Of a DNA stretch of 64,000 nucleotides, positions 1-12,200 are shown one piece after another; positions within the stretch are counted from its first letter, which is position 1; every line of letters starts with the position of its first letter. The position numbers were made by a program, and so were the translations under genes. This stretch comes from Hofstenia miamia (lineage: Eukaryota; Xenacoelomorpha; Acoela). The notes under the pieces are model-generated. The model searched no databases. It was not told the origin of the DNA and worked only from the letters and a program-made list of their open reading frames with translations. Where the stretch lies: positions 836,156 to 900,155 of the forward strand of contig SCFE01000098.1 in NCBI GenBank assembly GCA_004352715.1, read 5' to 3'.

Positions 1-1829
1 GAATTGTGGAATGAAAGTATCAATTTATTAACAGTTTCATTGCCCGGACCGGAGTACTGAAAAAAGTACATAACCTAATATAAGCACGGTATCAAATCAG
101 AAAGTCTGGCAAAAAAATTGGACACCATTTATCAAGGAGTGAAAGAAAAATTGATTTCAAACCCACTAAAATCATGTTTCTGTCCATGAAGACCGGCATT
201 TTTATGAATACCAAATAAATACTGAACAAAAGTAGGATTGCATCCACCAAGGCCTACTGTAATCAAGGCCTGGCGATTTGATGCAACAACTCATTATTTT
301 AAGTAACCAAATCAAAGAATTAGCTATTGTACACATCTATGCACCTTTTGGAGCAACTTGCTTCTTTGAAAATTGCAAAAACCACCTTCAAATATAATGA
401 GGCCATTAACAATAAACAATCATCTTTCTGCATATCAAAATTTATGATTTGATGCCATAAAAATCAGCGAATATAGATATAAACAAGCAGAAATGTGGCG
501 CTAACCTTTTTACTTTGAGATGAGACATTTCTAGAAATTTAACTTACTTCTTTTCTTGTGAAAATCTTTAATTGTTTGATGAACCCTTTTTTTGTTGCCA
601 AGCAAATGCAATGGTTGTAACTCTACAAATTTGATGGGAACTTGTTATATTCCTTGTATTGCATATTTGGACAAAAATTTTCACTAATTCCCTACTTTTA
701 AGAGTATTTATTGCTACTTTTCGTTTTTTGTACTGCAAATCGCCAGCGCCGTGATTAAAGTAGGCCTTGCATCCACCCAAGCTAAAGTAACAGTCAAAAG
801 ATCTGAACATGGAAAAAACAAATTCTCAGGTATCAAGTATAGGTTTGGAAGTTGACAAATATGCCTCAATCTTCACAACGCAACGAAAGCAAAAAATATA
901 CACTTTAAAATTCCTGTTTGTAACGAATTGTATTAAAGCATAGAAGGAACAAAATAATTGGTGATTTTATTGAAGATGCTCCTTTGCAATACAGGATTTG
1001 GTGCGCCAAGAAAAAGGTATACTCTGAGTCAAAACAAATATTACAACACAATATTGTACGGAATAGGTGATTCGGTAATTATTGAAATCATTTCAATAAC
1101 TACCATATATGAATAATTTATTCAGTTAGTTGGAAACAGAAAAAATAAAAAATCGTTTAATAAAAGTTTGTAAGAATTCCAAGAACGGTATTTTCGTAAT
1201 ACGCAGCCCTACTACGAATCTTAGTGTCAAGCCCAACAGAAACGATTTTTCAGCTGACAACATACTATTACTAATACTGCTTCGACTGTTACTAGAAGAA
1301 GCCAGGTAGTTTCAAGGCATTATGATAAAAAACCTCGAGATGGCATAATGAGATAACGTAAGTTGGAAAGATTGTCGTACAGTTAAACATTTCTCAGAAT
1401 TTTATATTAGATGAAGACCTTGCTAATGCATTTAATATTTTTTTCCTGAAAATATTGAATAGATACGTCATCCGATTGATGAAGTTGATATTCAATTTGT
1501 AGGAATTATAGCAGTAAGTTCCCAATGTGAGAAAACCTCGTAGCTAGACATATATTGGGTGTCACACCTTACTAAGATTTAATACTTTTAAAGCTTTAGT
1601 AGTTGCGCAGATTTAAAAGAACCCATGTGCTAGTCTAGAAGATGTTTCAAATTATCTTCCTGTTCCTTCTGTAGCTATTTTCGCAAAGTAACATCATTGC
1701 TAAACAGGAAGGTCATTCAACTGATACAATTCTGACAAGGCTTCAAGAAAATACTACACGTACTTTAATTCAAAGAAAATCGATGATCGTAATACTTTTT
1801 AACAAAATAGTTCAAGGGCTCCTCTTCTT
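1..1829. other. no recognisable gene
   Basis: AT-rich DNA with short ORFs only. If the TEX2-like gene continues leftward, this is intron. I could not find the next expected TEX2 exon here. Confidence 0.5.
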
Positions 1830-2680
1830 CGGTGAGATAATCGATGGTTGAGATTAAGCAAGTTGGGCAGCAAGGATCCAAACTATTTCCTACAATTTCC
1901 GAAATGTATACAATACCTTTTATTAGACTTCCGAATGAACTAGGTGCTAATTACTACATCAATGCAGACGATGGATATTCAGCTGCCTTTGAAGTTGTCA
2001 CAACAATTTCTCTTACAGCAGAAAATATCCACTATATCACAAGATGTATCAAGTATATGTGCAGCAAGCTAAAATTGAATCTCAATCCATACAATTTCTA
2101 GGTGATATATATTCATGGGAAATCGCATCTTCGGATCTATTAAGCGTTTGTTTAGTAGATGATTTCAGAATCTACTCAAATCTTTGGGGTTGATATATGT
2201 AGATTCTAAATGGACAATAAAAAATCGTGTCAATCAGGTAAGCGGAATTTGCTGGGGATGCTCTGAAAAAATAACCAATGCTTCTTCCATCGCTCAATTG
2301 TAATCCAACTCACACTCTGGTGCAGTCTACAATAATATCTTACATAAACTACGCCAACTCAATGCTCTACAATATTTGAAAGTGGCTATTGCTCAAACTA
2401 CAACGTGTTCAGAATGCTGTAGCCAGGTCAATTTATAAACATCATTTCCGCACATAAAAAACGCCCTTTCCTATAGCCCAGTGAGCCAAGATTAAAATTC
2501 TAGCTGCAATTCAAAAATGTATATATGGAAATGCGCCAATATACTTAAAACAGGTTTTTAATATTTCTGACAAACATGATTCTATAGAACTGCATCAGCA
2601 TTTTGAGACCATATTTTTGCAATGCCCTACCATATCAAATTAGAAAAAATGCAATTTAATTCAAACAGAAATTTAAGAAT
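1830..2680 (+). mobile_element. CR1/L2-like LINE fragment, RT and C-terminal region, decayed
   Basis: An open stretch from 1844 reads VGQQGSKLFPTISEMYTIPF, then YINADDGYSAAF and MCSKLKLNLNPYNF. These correspond to the reverse-transcriptase blocks usually written GVPQGSVLGPLLF-IYT, YADDTQLY and KLKLNPDK. Farther on, in other frames, LLLKLQRVQNAVARSIYKHH and KILAAIQKCIYGNAPIYL are the typical post-RT region of CR1/L2-type elements. Several stops and frameshifts. The 5' part is missing. Confidence 0.75.
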
Positions 2681-5035
2681 CATTTACGGACAACTTTCAT
2701 TTCAAATGTAGAATCGGTCAAACATTTTTGCGCACATTTTGAACGCTAACAGTTAAACATTATCGCAAAAAAACTCTTTCCATGATTTTGCAAAAATGCA
2801 GAATCAAAGATTTATTATCTCCAACATATATACATATAGTTCCGTTTTTTATGAAAATTTGGCTATTTTCTGAAAAATAGTTAATAGCGAATTTAGAAAA
2901 AAATACTGATTTTCAGTCGCAGCAACTTGTTTTGCAATAATTTTTAGCTACTCGCGTCCTATAAGTGTGAAAAAATGTATTTACAAATTTAAACAATCGG
3001 CCAACTACCAAAATTGGAGAAAGTATATGAGAAATTTGTGTGGAGTCAATTAGAATTTTTAGATTAGGTCTATCAAGATTAACCCAAATTCTACTGGAAT
3101 TTTTTCAATATCTGTGATGGCTTAACCAAATAATTTTTACACGCTTAAAACTCACGAACTAATGAAGATATTTAAAAAAAACTGAAAATGCGTGATAACC
3201 TTTGACTTTGGGCACGGCGCGGCTGGACGGAACTCACGGTTTTTCTTCAGAAAACAAAATATTTCAGGATAGTTGTTTTTTCCATGGGCATTCAATCGCC
3301 TCATTTGAAAATTTGAAAAATTTTATAATTATAGGATTTCTCATTGAAAAAAAATTCTTATTTGCATAAAATTCAGCATTAATCTTCATTATTGAAATAT
3401 TGAAATAGCGAGCCCAATCCCGCAAATGTGTCCATGCAAAAGGCATTCAATATTTCCTAACAGGCTTCAATAAAATTGTTCAAAAATGTGGACAAATCGC
3501 TTTGTTACTTAAACTACTCAACACTAGTAGAAATAGGGTTATAATAAGACCAGGTCCGGTTTCAGGTTAGACTCGTTTTAAATCAAGTCTATATCAAAGC
3601 AGGATATAGTCAGGTTTTACTTTTACTGTATCCGTGTTGTTTGATCAATGGTAAAATCTTGGTAATTCAGAATAGTCTTGGTACCAATAGTATATTTAAT
3701 TGCTTTCCTTCATTAAATATGTGAAATGTGTCATAGACTGGTTTAAAACATCAAAAATAATCGACTAGGATAACATTATATAATTACTGTATTCTATCAA
3801 TGGCAAATTTTTTGTTGATTTATGATGGGCTGTCAGATAATTATAGCGCAAACCTGTTTACCCAATGGCATTTTTTCTCCACTTTCCAATAAATCAAAAT
3901 TGTGCTAGTGTAATTATTTATCAAATGGCGTCTTAAATAACATCAATATATTACTATGGTTGAATGGTTAGCTGAAGCCTGAAAATATTTATTAGAATAA
4001 TTTTAGAACATGTCAATACCTAAATCCATGTTTGCATTCAGATACTGTGTCAAGTGAACTCATCTCTGAGACATGTGGATAATGATTAGTAAATAGGCCT
4101 TAAAATAAGTACACAACACAAACTGAAAATTTTTTCAAAATTATGGTCCATATTTCTGGTAAAAAATATTGAAACACCATTACAATGTTCATAAATCAAT
4201 TATTTAAATAATTTTGCCCTTTAAAGTTTGCACTTCGTAACCATACGTATAGATAATAAATAGTGATGCCATATATAGACATAGTAAACAGTAAACCAAG
4301 TACCAATTTCCAATGCGTTCGACTATTGTTTATTTTCAATGCAATCATATACTAATTCATAAAGGTAGCGTTCTAATATTTGACGAATTTTGCTTGGTTT
4401 AAAAATTTGCTCAAGCCCCACCTAATTTTGATTTTTATCAATTTCATGTGTGTGTTTGTCAGAGTTGGAATTGGGTTGAGAGTAAAGTTGGGTAGGGCTG
4501 GGCTTGGCCCTAATGTTTTAATTGGTATTTGAAGTACAAGAAAAAGTTCACTTGAAAACTTAAGCTTTGCAAATAACAAAAACATTCTCTTGAAATTTAA
4601 TCATCTCTGCATTGATGGCTGGTGCAATATTTCTAACATCTAAATTTTGTCTGCTACAAGCACAGAGTGTTTCTGAAAACTCCCACTTACTTTTTGCTAA
4701 TGTAAGTTGATGTAAATTGGCAGAGAATTGTAGTAATTGAATATACGAGAACTGATTGCAATCCTGGTAATAATTAGTAGTGGTAATACTTATATTACTA
4801 AATTCGTGGTGGTGTAAGAACAACTTATGAAACGTTGCATATATGATACCTTGGCGATAGGGCATAATACTCAGAATGGGTTTGCAATATTTTAAAGGGT
4901 GGTTACTTCCAAAAATAGAATTATTATTATAATGACTCTAAATACCAATATTTTTTCACCTACTGATATTCAGACCACCTCAGTATGTTTAGCGATTTAA
5001 AGATTTATATCAAAAATACAAACATATCTAAATTT
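2681..5035. other. no recognisable gene
   Basis: Short ORFs on both strands without domain signals. GGGCTTGG-like words at about 4490-4510 recur at about 6108-6145, perhaps a degraded repeat family. Probably TEX2 intron. Confidence 0.45.
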
Positions 5036-5509
5036 ACTACCTCTTATTTTAAGGGACATATTGCTTAGATATGCAGCAAAGTATTGTTTTTCTTAAAACA
5101 TTACATAAATTGTTGTAGTAAAAAAATTAACAACGTTTTAAATGAAATTCGTGTAAAAACTTGTTAATTTTTTTAGTGAAACTTCTGTCGTCTTGTATCA
5201 TAGAACGTGTAAAAACATATATAAATCAAAATAAACGCCAATTTCATTTTCATATAGAAAAAATTTTTAAGGACTACCTCTTATTTTAAGGGACATATTG
5301 CTTAGATATGCAGCAAAGTATTGTTTTTCTTAAAACATTACATAAATTGTTGTAGTAAAAAAATTAACAACGTTTTAAATGAAATTCGTGTAAAAACTTG
5401 TTAATTTTTTTAGTGAAACTTCTGTCGTCTTGTATCATAGAACGTGTAAAAACATATATAAATCAAAATAAACGCCAATTTCATTTTCATATAGAAAAAA
5501 TTTTTAAGA
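5036..5509. repeat. 237-bp perfect tandem duplication
   Basis: Copies 5036-5272 and 5273-5509 agree base for base by eye (start ACTACCTCTTATTTTAAGGG, end AAAAAATTTTTAAG). No coding potential. It lies left of TEX2 exon 6298-6412. Confidence 0.9.
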
Positions 5510-5799
5510 AATGTTTGGACAAAAAAGTAGCAGAATATAAATGCTTTTGTTGTGATTCCCTTTTGGAGATTAAACATTGATAAATCGTTGTCAGCTATGC
5601 CAACAAAAAGCGGAGACAAACCTCATTTACATTGTGCAATCTGCTTTCAGATTTTATTATTCTATGAGATGAAAGCGTTTAACAATTTTAGGAAGAAACC
5701 AACAAAAAGTTAAAAAACTTCTAAGCAATTTAAAATAATTTAGAAAATTTTTGTCTTCATTGGTAACATTTGTGAAAATGCACATTCAATACTATTTGG

Positions 5800-5885
5800 T
5801 AGCAATTTACTGGAGGGGCTCACATCTGCTCCAGGAAGGGTTCAACTGCTGAGCTACCAGGCCTACGGCCCTGTCTGACACGCTT
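5800..5885 (-). other. tRNA-like box A sequence, possible SINE head
   Basis: The minus strand contains TGGTAGCTCAGCAGTTGA, a good match to a tRNA D-arm/box A. A usable box B and a cloverleaf were not found. It could be the head of a tRNA-derived SINE. Confidence 0.25.
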
Positions 5886-6297
5886 ATTGTAGTAAGGTAA
5901 CAACGCATTGTGAAGTTCAACAGAATTGAATTAGCATTGTTGACGGACTAAAACTTACCCATATGCATAGGCACATTGTCAATAAACTACGAAAATCATC
6001 CAATGAAATTCATAGTGTAGTGTTTAATGGCCTCTATGATGCAAAGGCCACTATCAGTGGTGTAAAAGAAAAATAATTTTGGCCAAGTAGTTGATATTTT
6101 GAAATTGGTCGGGCTTGGCTAGGGACTAAGTTGTATTGGGCTTGGGGCTAAAAAATCGGTGTTTGTTAAAACTGGGAAACAATACAAGAGAAACTTATTT
6201 TTATAAAAAACAAGTAGGACAGGTAAATGTGCAAAAATTCAAGTAGCATAATTTTTAAATATGAATTACCTGTAGACTCAAAAGATGAAACACTTAC

Positions 6298-9200
6298 CGA
6301 AAAAATCTTTTTCTAGTGACGAAACATCGTCGCGTACTGGAAATGTGATCTTGATTGGATACTTTCGAGAAAATTGCCTTTTATCAATTATACCATGGGG
6401 GACTAGCTCCACCTAAGAACAAAAGTAATTTTCTAAAAAATGAATTTAAACGTTAAGTAATTAATACAACGCTAAGGAACGTATTCTTAGTATTGACTAA
6501 ATTTTAATCATGAGCTCAGAAAATTGGAACGCTAAAAGGATTTTATAGATTGTTAGATATAGTATATAACTACAGTCGATTTCGCCTAATCGAAAATCGG
6601 GTTTTGGAACATTTCGTTTAATCAATTAGGAAATCAAAACTTCTCGTTTCAAATTGCATTTAAGCCATTTTCGGTTACTAGAACATTTGGAGATTAGAAT
6701 ATTTTGGTCACTAATAGCGAAGATAAATGTAGACACCCCTGAGCACAATTTGAATAGGGCCTATAATAGCTAACTTTCAAATAATTAGTCAAATAACAAT
6801 GAACAAGAAGGAATTTGAAGATTAGAGACAGTGGACAGCGTCGGGCCCGTGTATTAAACAGTGAGATAATATGGTGAATGAAGAAAGTTACCTTTGCACC
6901 TGCCATGTTAAAAAACCGCTGATTGACAAAAATTTGCATATCTCCGCTAATTTCATCGAGATAAGAAGCCTTTTTAGACATTTCTCTTTTCGGTGTCTGC
7001 AACCTGAGTTTGTGTCCCTCCAACCGGATAAAAACCGTGTGAAGCTGACTGATATGAAACCGTTCACTACTATAATCACTCATCTCGTTCATGTAACCCT
7101 AAAATATCGCAATTTATTTTCATATATTTTCAAAGTATGAGTGTATATATATAATATATAATAAAAATATAATATATAATAAAATATAATATTTTTTAGA
7201 GCACCAATCTCAAATCCTCTAATAGCAATCTGCAATATTACCTCATTAGGCTGACCCTATATATATATATATATATATATATTCGAACTTGGACTACCAA
7301 AAATTGATCAAAACGTACAATAACCTCCATATGCAGTCCACTTGTTACGTAATTTTTGTCTTTCATAACAAATACGAACCAAATGTAGTATATGTATAGT
7401 ATAGGGACTTACATGCGTATCTAACTGTTTCCATAGATAACTGTAGAGGGTGTAGGGTATATGAGTTATAATAAACAAATAATTCTTTTATCATTGTTAA
7501 TATTCATTATTACTACTCTATTACTAGTGGTATTAAATAATGGGCCTAAATACACATTGTACATGAAAGAAATTGCATTTCTTCTATAACTACATACATC
7601 TGCAGAATAAATGTGATCTTATTGATATAATAGTATCAGAATTATTTCACTTCAGCAGACGTACATGTCCACTTATAGAGGTTTTGCTATATATATATAT
7701 ATATATACATATCCCTTAAATATTTTGCATGAAGGTAGTGACTATTAAAAGACTACGTCCTACAAAAATTCAGGAATTTATGNNNNNNNNNNNNNNNNNN
7801 NNNNNNNNNNNNNNNNNNNNNNNNNNNNNNNNNNNNNNNNNNNNNNNNNNNNNNNNNNNNNNNNNNNNNNNNNNNNNNNNNNNNNNNNNNNNNNNNNNNN
7901 NNNNNNNNNNNNNNNNNNNNNNNNNNNNNNNNNNNNNNNNNNNNNNNNNNNNNNNNNNNNNNNNNNNNNNNNNNNNNNNNNNNNNNNNNNNNNNNNNNNN
8001 NNNNNNNNNNNNNNNNNNNNNNNNNNNNNNNNNNNNNNNNNNNNNNNNNNNNNNNNNNNNNNNNNNNNNNNNNNNNNNNNNNNNNNNNNNNNNNNNNNNN
8101 NNNNNNNNNNNNNNNNNNNNNNNNNNNNNNNNNNNNNNNNNNNNNNNNNNNNNNNNNNNNNNNNNNNNNNNNNNNNNNNNNNNNNNNNNNNNNNNNNNNN
8201 NNNNNNNNNNNNNNNNNNNNNNNNNNNNNNNNNNNNNNNNNNNNNNNNNNNNNNNNNNNNNNNNNNNNNNNNNNNNNNNNNNNNNNNNNNNNNNNNNNNN
8301 NNNNNNNNNNNNNNNNNNNNNNNNNNNNNNNNNNNNNNNNNNNNNNNNNNNNNNNNNNNNNNNNNNNNNNNNNNNNNNNNNNNNNNNNNNNNNNNNNNNN
8401 NNNNNNNNNNNNNNNNNNNNNNNNNNNNNNNNNNNNNNNNNNNNNNNNNNNNNNNNNNNNNNNNNNNNNNNNNNNNNNNNNNNNNNNNNNNNNNNNNNNN
8501 NNNNNNNNNNNNNNNNNNNNNNNNNNNNNNNNNNNNNNNNNNNNNNNNCGCTCTAAATGCATTTATAACAGATTAACAAAAAGCTTCAGTTAAAACAACT
8601 TGTAAATTCGACTTTTAGTTTATACAACTTAAATCTACTAGGTTTCTGTTTTAGAAAAATTCCAGAATCACAGGACGGCCACTTTCAAATTAAACTCAAA
8701 ATACAAACCAACATCGTTCAATTTAATAGCAACAAATCTATAGAAGTAGACCGAATCACATTTAATGAGGTCTTTTTACATGAAATCAACTCAATGAAAC
8801 ATTTGCACTGGAAGGATCAATCCATAATAATACATTCTTAATGAAGCATGGTTTATAATGACATAATATTGTTATTTACGCACTGGTAGATAATGTTGTT
8901 TTCAGGCGGTGAAGATGGCGAAGATTCTGTGAGCGTTGCACTTGTGGAACGATTTCTTGGAGGAGCATTCTTGTATGTGGGTTCACGATCGTATTCTAAC
9001 TTACGGTGATTGAGATTATCATAAATCACGGCTTTGGCAACTGATTCCCTGGGCGTCAAACGTGGTTTTTGCAAGCGCATTTGGTGGTTATCGGAAGCTG
9101 TGAAGCTATCAAGTGAAGATAGAATGTCCTCGACACCATCCGACTAAATTAGGATTCCATAATTCAATTAAAATAGGTATAAGACAGAATTTTAATTAAA

Positions 9201-12200
9201 TGGATTCGTATTTGTTCAAAACGAAATGGATGTTCAGTTGCATGGAACTACTATTGATTTATTAAAGAAAATATCAGTGTATTCAAAAGCTATTTTTAAC
9301 CCACGTAATGAAACCAGTCTATAAAAAATTCAAACTGCTCATCAAAGTTTTTATGCCTTACTTCAATCAATCATCAAAAAATGGCAAAATTTACATTAAA
9401 GTAGCAATAATAATTGACAATCAAATATTATTAGTACAAAAGTGCATTACAATAGAGCAATTTTTGAGAACACTGTTAAAAATTAAATTAAAAATGTATA
9501 ACAGGACTATGCTATTTCTCAAATGATTCCATGTTAAAACACGTTTGGTCATTAAAACATAAAAGTTTCCGTATTGCACTAAGCAAATAATTGTTACTTA
9601 GGCGATTGAAAAAGCATCAGAACAACCCTTATTATGGAACAATTGTGCCACATCTGCTGATAAAAATGGTGTAAGCTTTACTTCATTTAAAATGATGCAT
9701 AATTTTGTAATATTTGAATATGATAATTATTTTATTTAGAGAGGATTATCTTGTAAATGCGTTTGCCTCGAATTAGTAAACTCGATGTTTAGACTAGGGC
9801 TATCGCGATTAATCGATTAATCAATCGGTGAAATTTTAATCGATTAGGATTTTGATAACCGATTAATCGTTATTGTGTGAGGTGTTTATCATGCGCGTGT
9901 AAATGCATGATTTGTCGACGGCCAATTGCATTTCAGATGTAATAGTTGTGACTCATTCCACTGCATGCTTACGCATTAGTATTGCGTAAAGCGACATAAT
10001 CCCGGCTAAATCAGATGCTTGGGAATTCTTTGACAAATCTAACGACAGGAAGACAGTGACATGTAAGCAGTGCGTTGTTGTGTTTCCATTTCACGGTACA
10101 ACATCACAGGGATTGGAAATTATTTATTGCAAAAAAATAATTGGCAATAAAATAATTGCAATTATTTATTTTTGGCTTTCAAAAATAACAATTATTTATT
10201 TTTCCAAAAATATTATTTTAACAATTATTGAAAATTATTTTTCGAAAAATTTTTGAAACTTAAGAAGCAAAAATATAAATAATTTAACATATGTTAGATA
10301 TGAGACTGAATTTCCAATACTGTATATGCACTGTTCATCTAATAGCTAATTTTAATTATGCTGTGTGTTGATGAGCTAACAGCAACACGTGTTCATATTG
10401 AGTCTTTACATATGGCGATGCTTGATTCGTCGTTTGTAATTGGTAATTAAGTTACCCAACGCGCTCCTTGTTGTTTTCTCTCTTGTTACTCTTATCTTAC
10501 TTTATCTCACACATACATGGTTATCACAAATAAAACATTTGTTGATTCTTATTTTATGAAAATTGCAGGAGTATTTAAATGCAAATGCGGTCGTATGCGC
10601 AAGCAAAAGAAAAATTCTGGATATGCGAACTTGCTCACTCACATTCATAATGATTATCCTGAACATATAAGCACCACATAATGGAAAATAACATGATCAT
10701 TAGCAGTGCTGGTGGAAGCGTGGGAAAAATAGTATCGTGGAAGGCCAACAATATTTATTATTAGATTGATTGGATTGTAAGGCCGCGAGTTTTCTTTTGC
10801 AGATTCTGATTTGGTCAAAAAGTACACGAATTTGGAAAAACTTTACAAACGTACCATATGGGTTCAACAATAATTCCATTAATTGCAATTTTATTTTATC
10901 GATTTTTCAATAACAATAATTTATTGTTACCTAACAATAATATTTAAATTATTTATTTCCAATCCCTGCAACATCAACAACGCCGTCACACTTGCTGAAC
11001 AAGCATTTTCAACTTTATGCCACAGAAAGAGGAAAGCAACAGGGCAGGGGCCTGTGTAGAAAAAACTTACTTATGTCTCATCGAAATGTCCGCAAGCAAC
11101 TTAACTTCGTCGCCAGCAGTGTACTTTTTTGAGTACACAAGATAAATAGCTAATCACATACATAGAAATCATTGTATTGGTGCGCAATAAGTTTTACCAC
11201 TAAATTTAGTAAATGCATGTTATTCTATTTTAGTGCATTCTTTGCTACAACATGTTAAGCATTTTCTATAGAAAATTTTGATTGCACAAAAGTAATGTCA
11301 AAATGTTCAAGACAAACAATCAAGATATTATTAATTTCAAGCATTAATATTGCAAGTATATAGAAATACCTATACTTTCTGTAATATATTTTTTTTTCAG
11401 AATTTTACATTAGTATCATATGTATAATCATTTACAATATTTCATTTCATAAATCATCATATAATTGGAAAATTTCAATAGTCAATCATCACGGACAAGG
11501 TAATTGTTTAAGATAATCTTCAGCTATAGTTTGACAACTTTTGATGTTTCTATTGGCGTTGCAATTGTGTCCTTGGCAACAGTAGTATTTTGGTCTTTTT
11601 TCTGGTTTAAGTACTTCTGCGCTTTCAAAATTGTTGCAGTGCTTTGGTTGTTCAGTCCATAGGAGACCTAGCGATGATTGCACGCGCTGTGCAACGCGCC
11701 AGCACTATACCCAACCGAGTCATAATCTCCTTCTGTGCAGCTTCCGTTGACTGCTTGGTCTGGATGGNNNNNNNNNNNNNNNNNNNNNNNNNNNNNNNNN
11801 NNNNNNNNNNNNNNNNNNNNNNNNNNNNNNNNNNNNNNNNNNNNNNNNNNNNNNNNNNNNNNNNNNNNNNNNNNNNNNNNNNNNNNNNNNNNNNNNNNNN
11901 NNNNNNNNNNNNNNNNNNNNNNNNNNNNNNNNNNNNNNNNNNNNNNNNNNNNNNNNNNNNNNNNNNNNNNNNNNNNNNNNNNNNNNNNNNNNNNNNNNNN
12001 NNNNNNNNNNNNNNNNNNNNNNNNNNNNNNNNNNNNNNNNNNNNNNNNNNNNNNNNNNNNNNNNNNNNNNNNNNNNNNNNNNNNNNNNNNNNNNNNNNNN
12101 NNNNNNNNNNNNNNNNNNNNNNNNNNNNNNNNNNNNNNNNNNNNNNNNNNNNNNNNNNNNNNNNNNNNNNNNNNNNNNNNNNNNNNNNNNNNNNNNNNNN

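Noticed and set aside
5398-5619. Overlapping ORFs of 60-69 codons on both strands
   Set aside because: They fall on the 237-bp duplication in AT-rich DNA with no domain signal or coding bias.
5800-5885. Functional tRNA gene
   Set aside because: A good box A but no box B and no cloverleaf by eye.
7729-8562. ORFs of about 270 codons on both strands
   Set aside because: They consist almost wholly of N. The same applies to ORFs across 11644-12730, 26004-26240 and 31643-32674.
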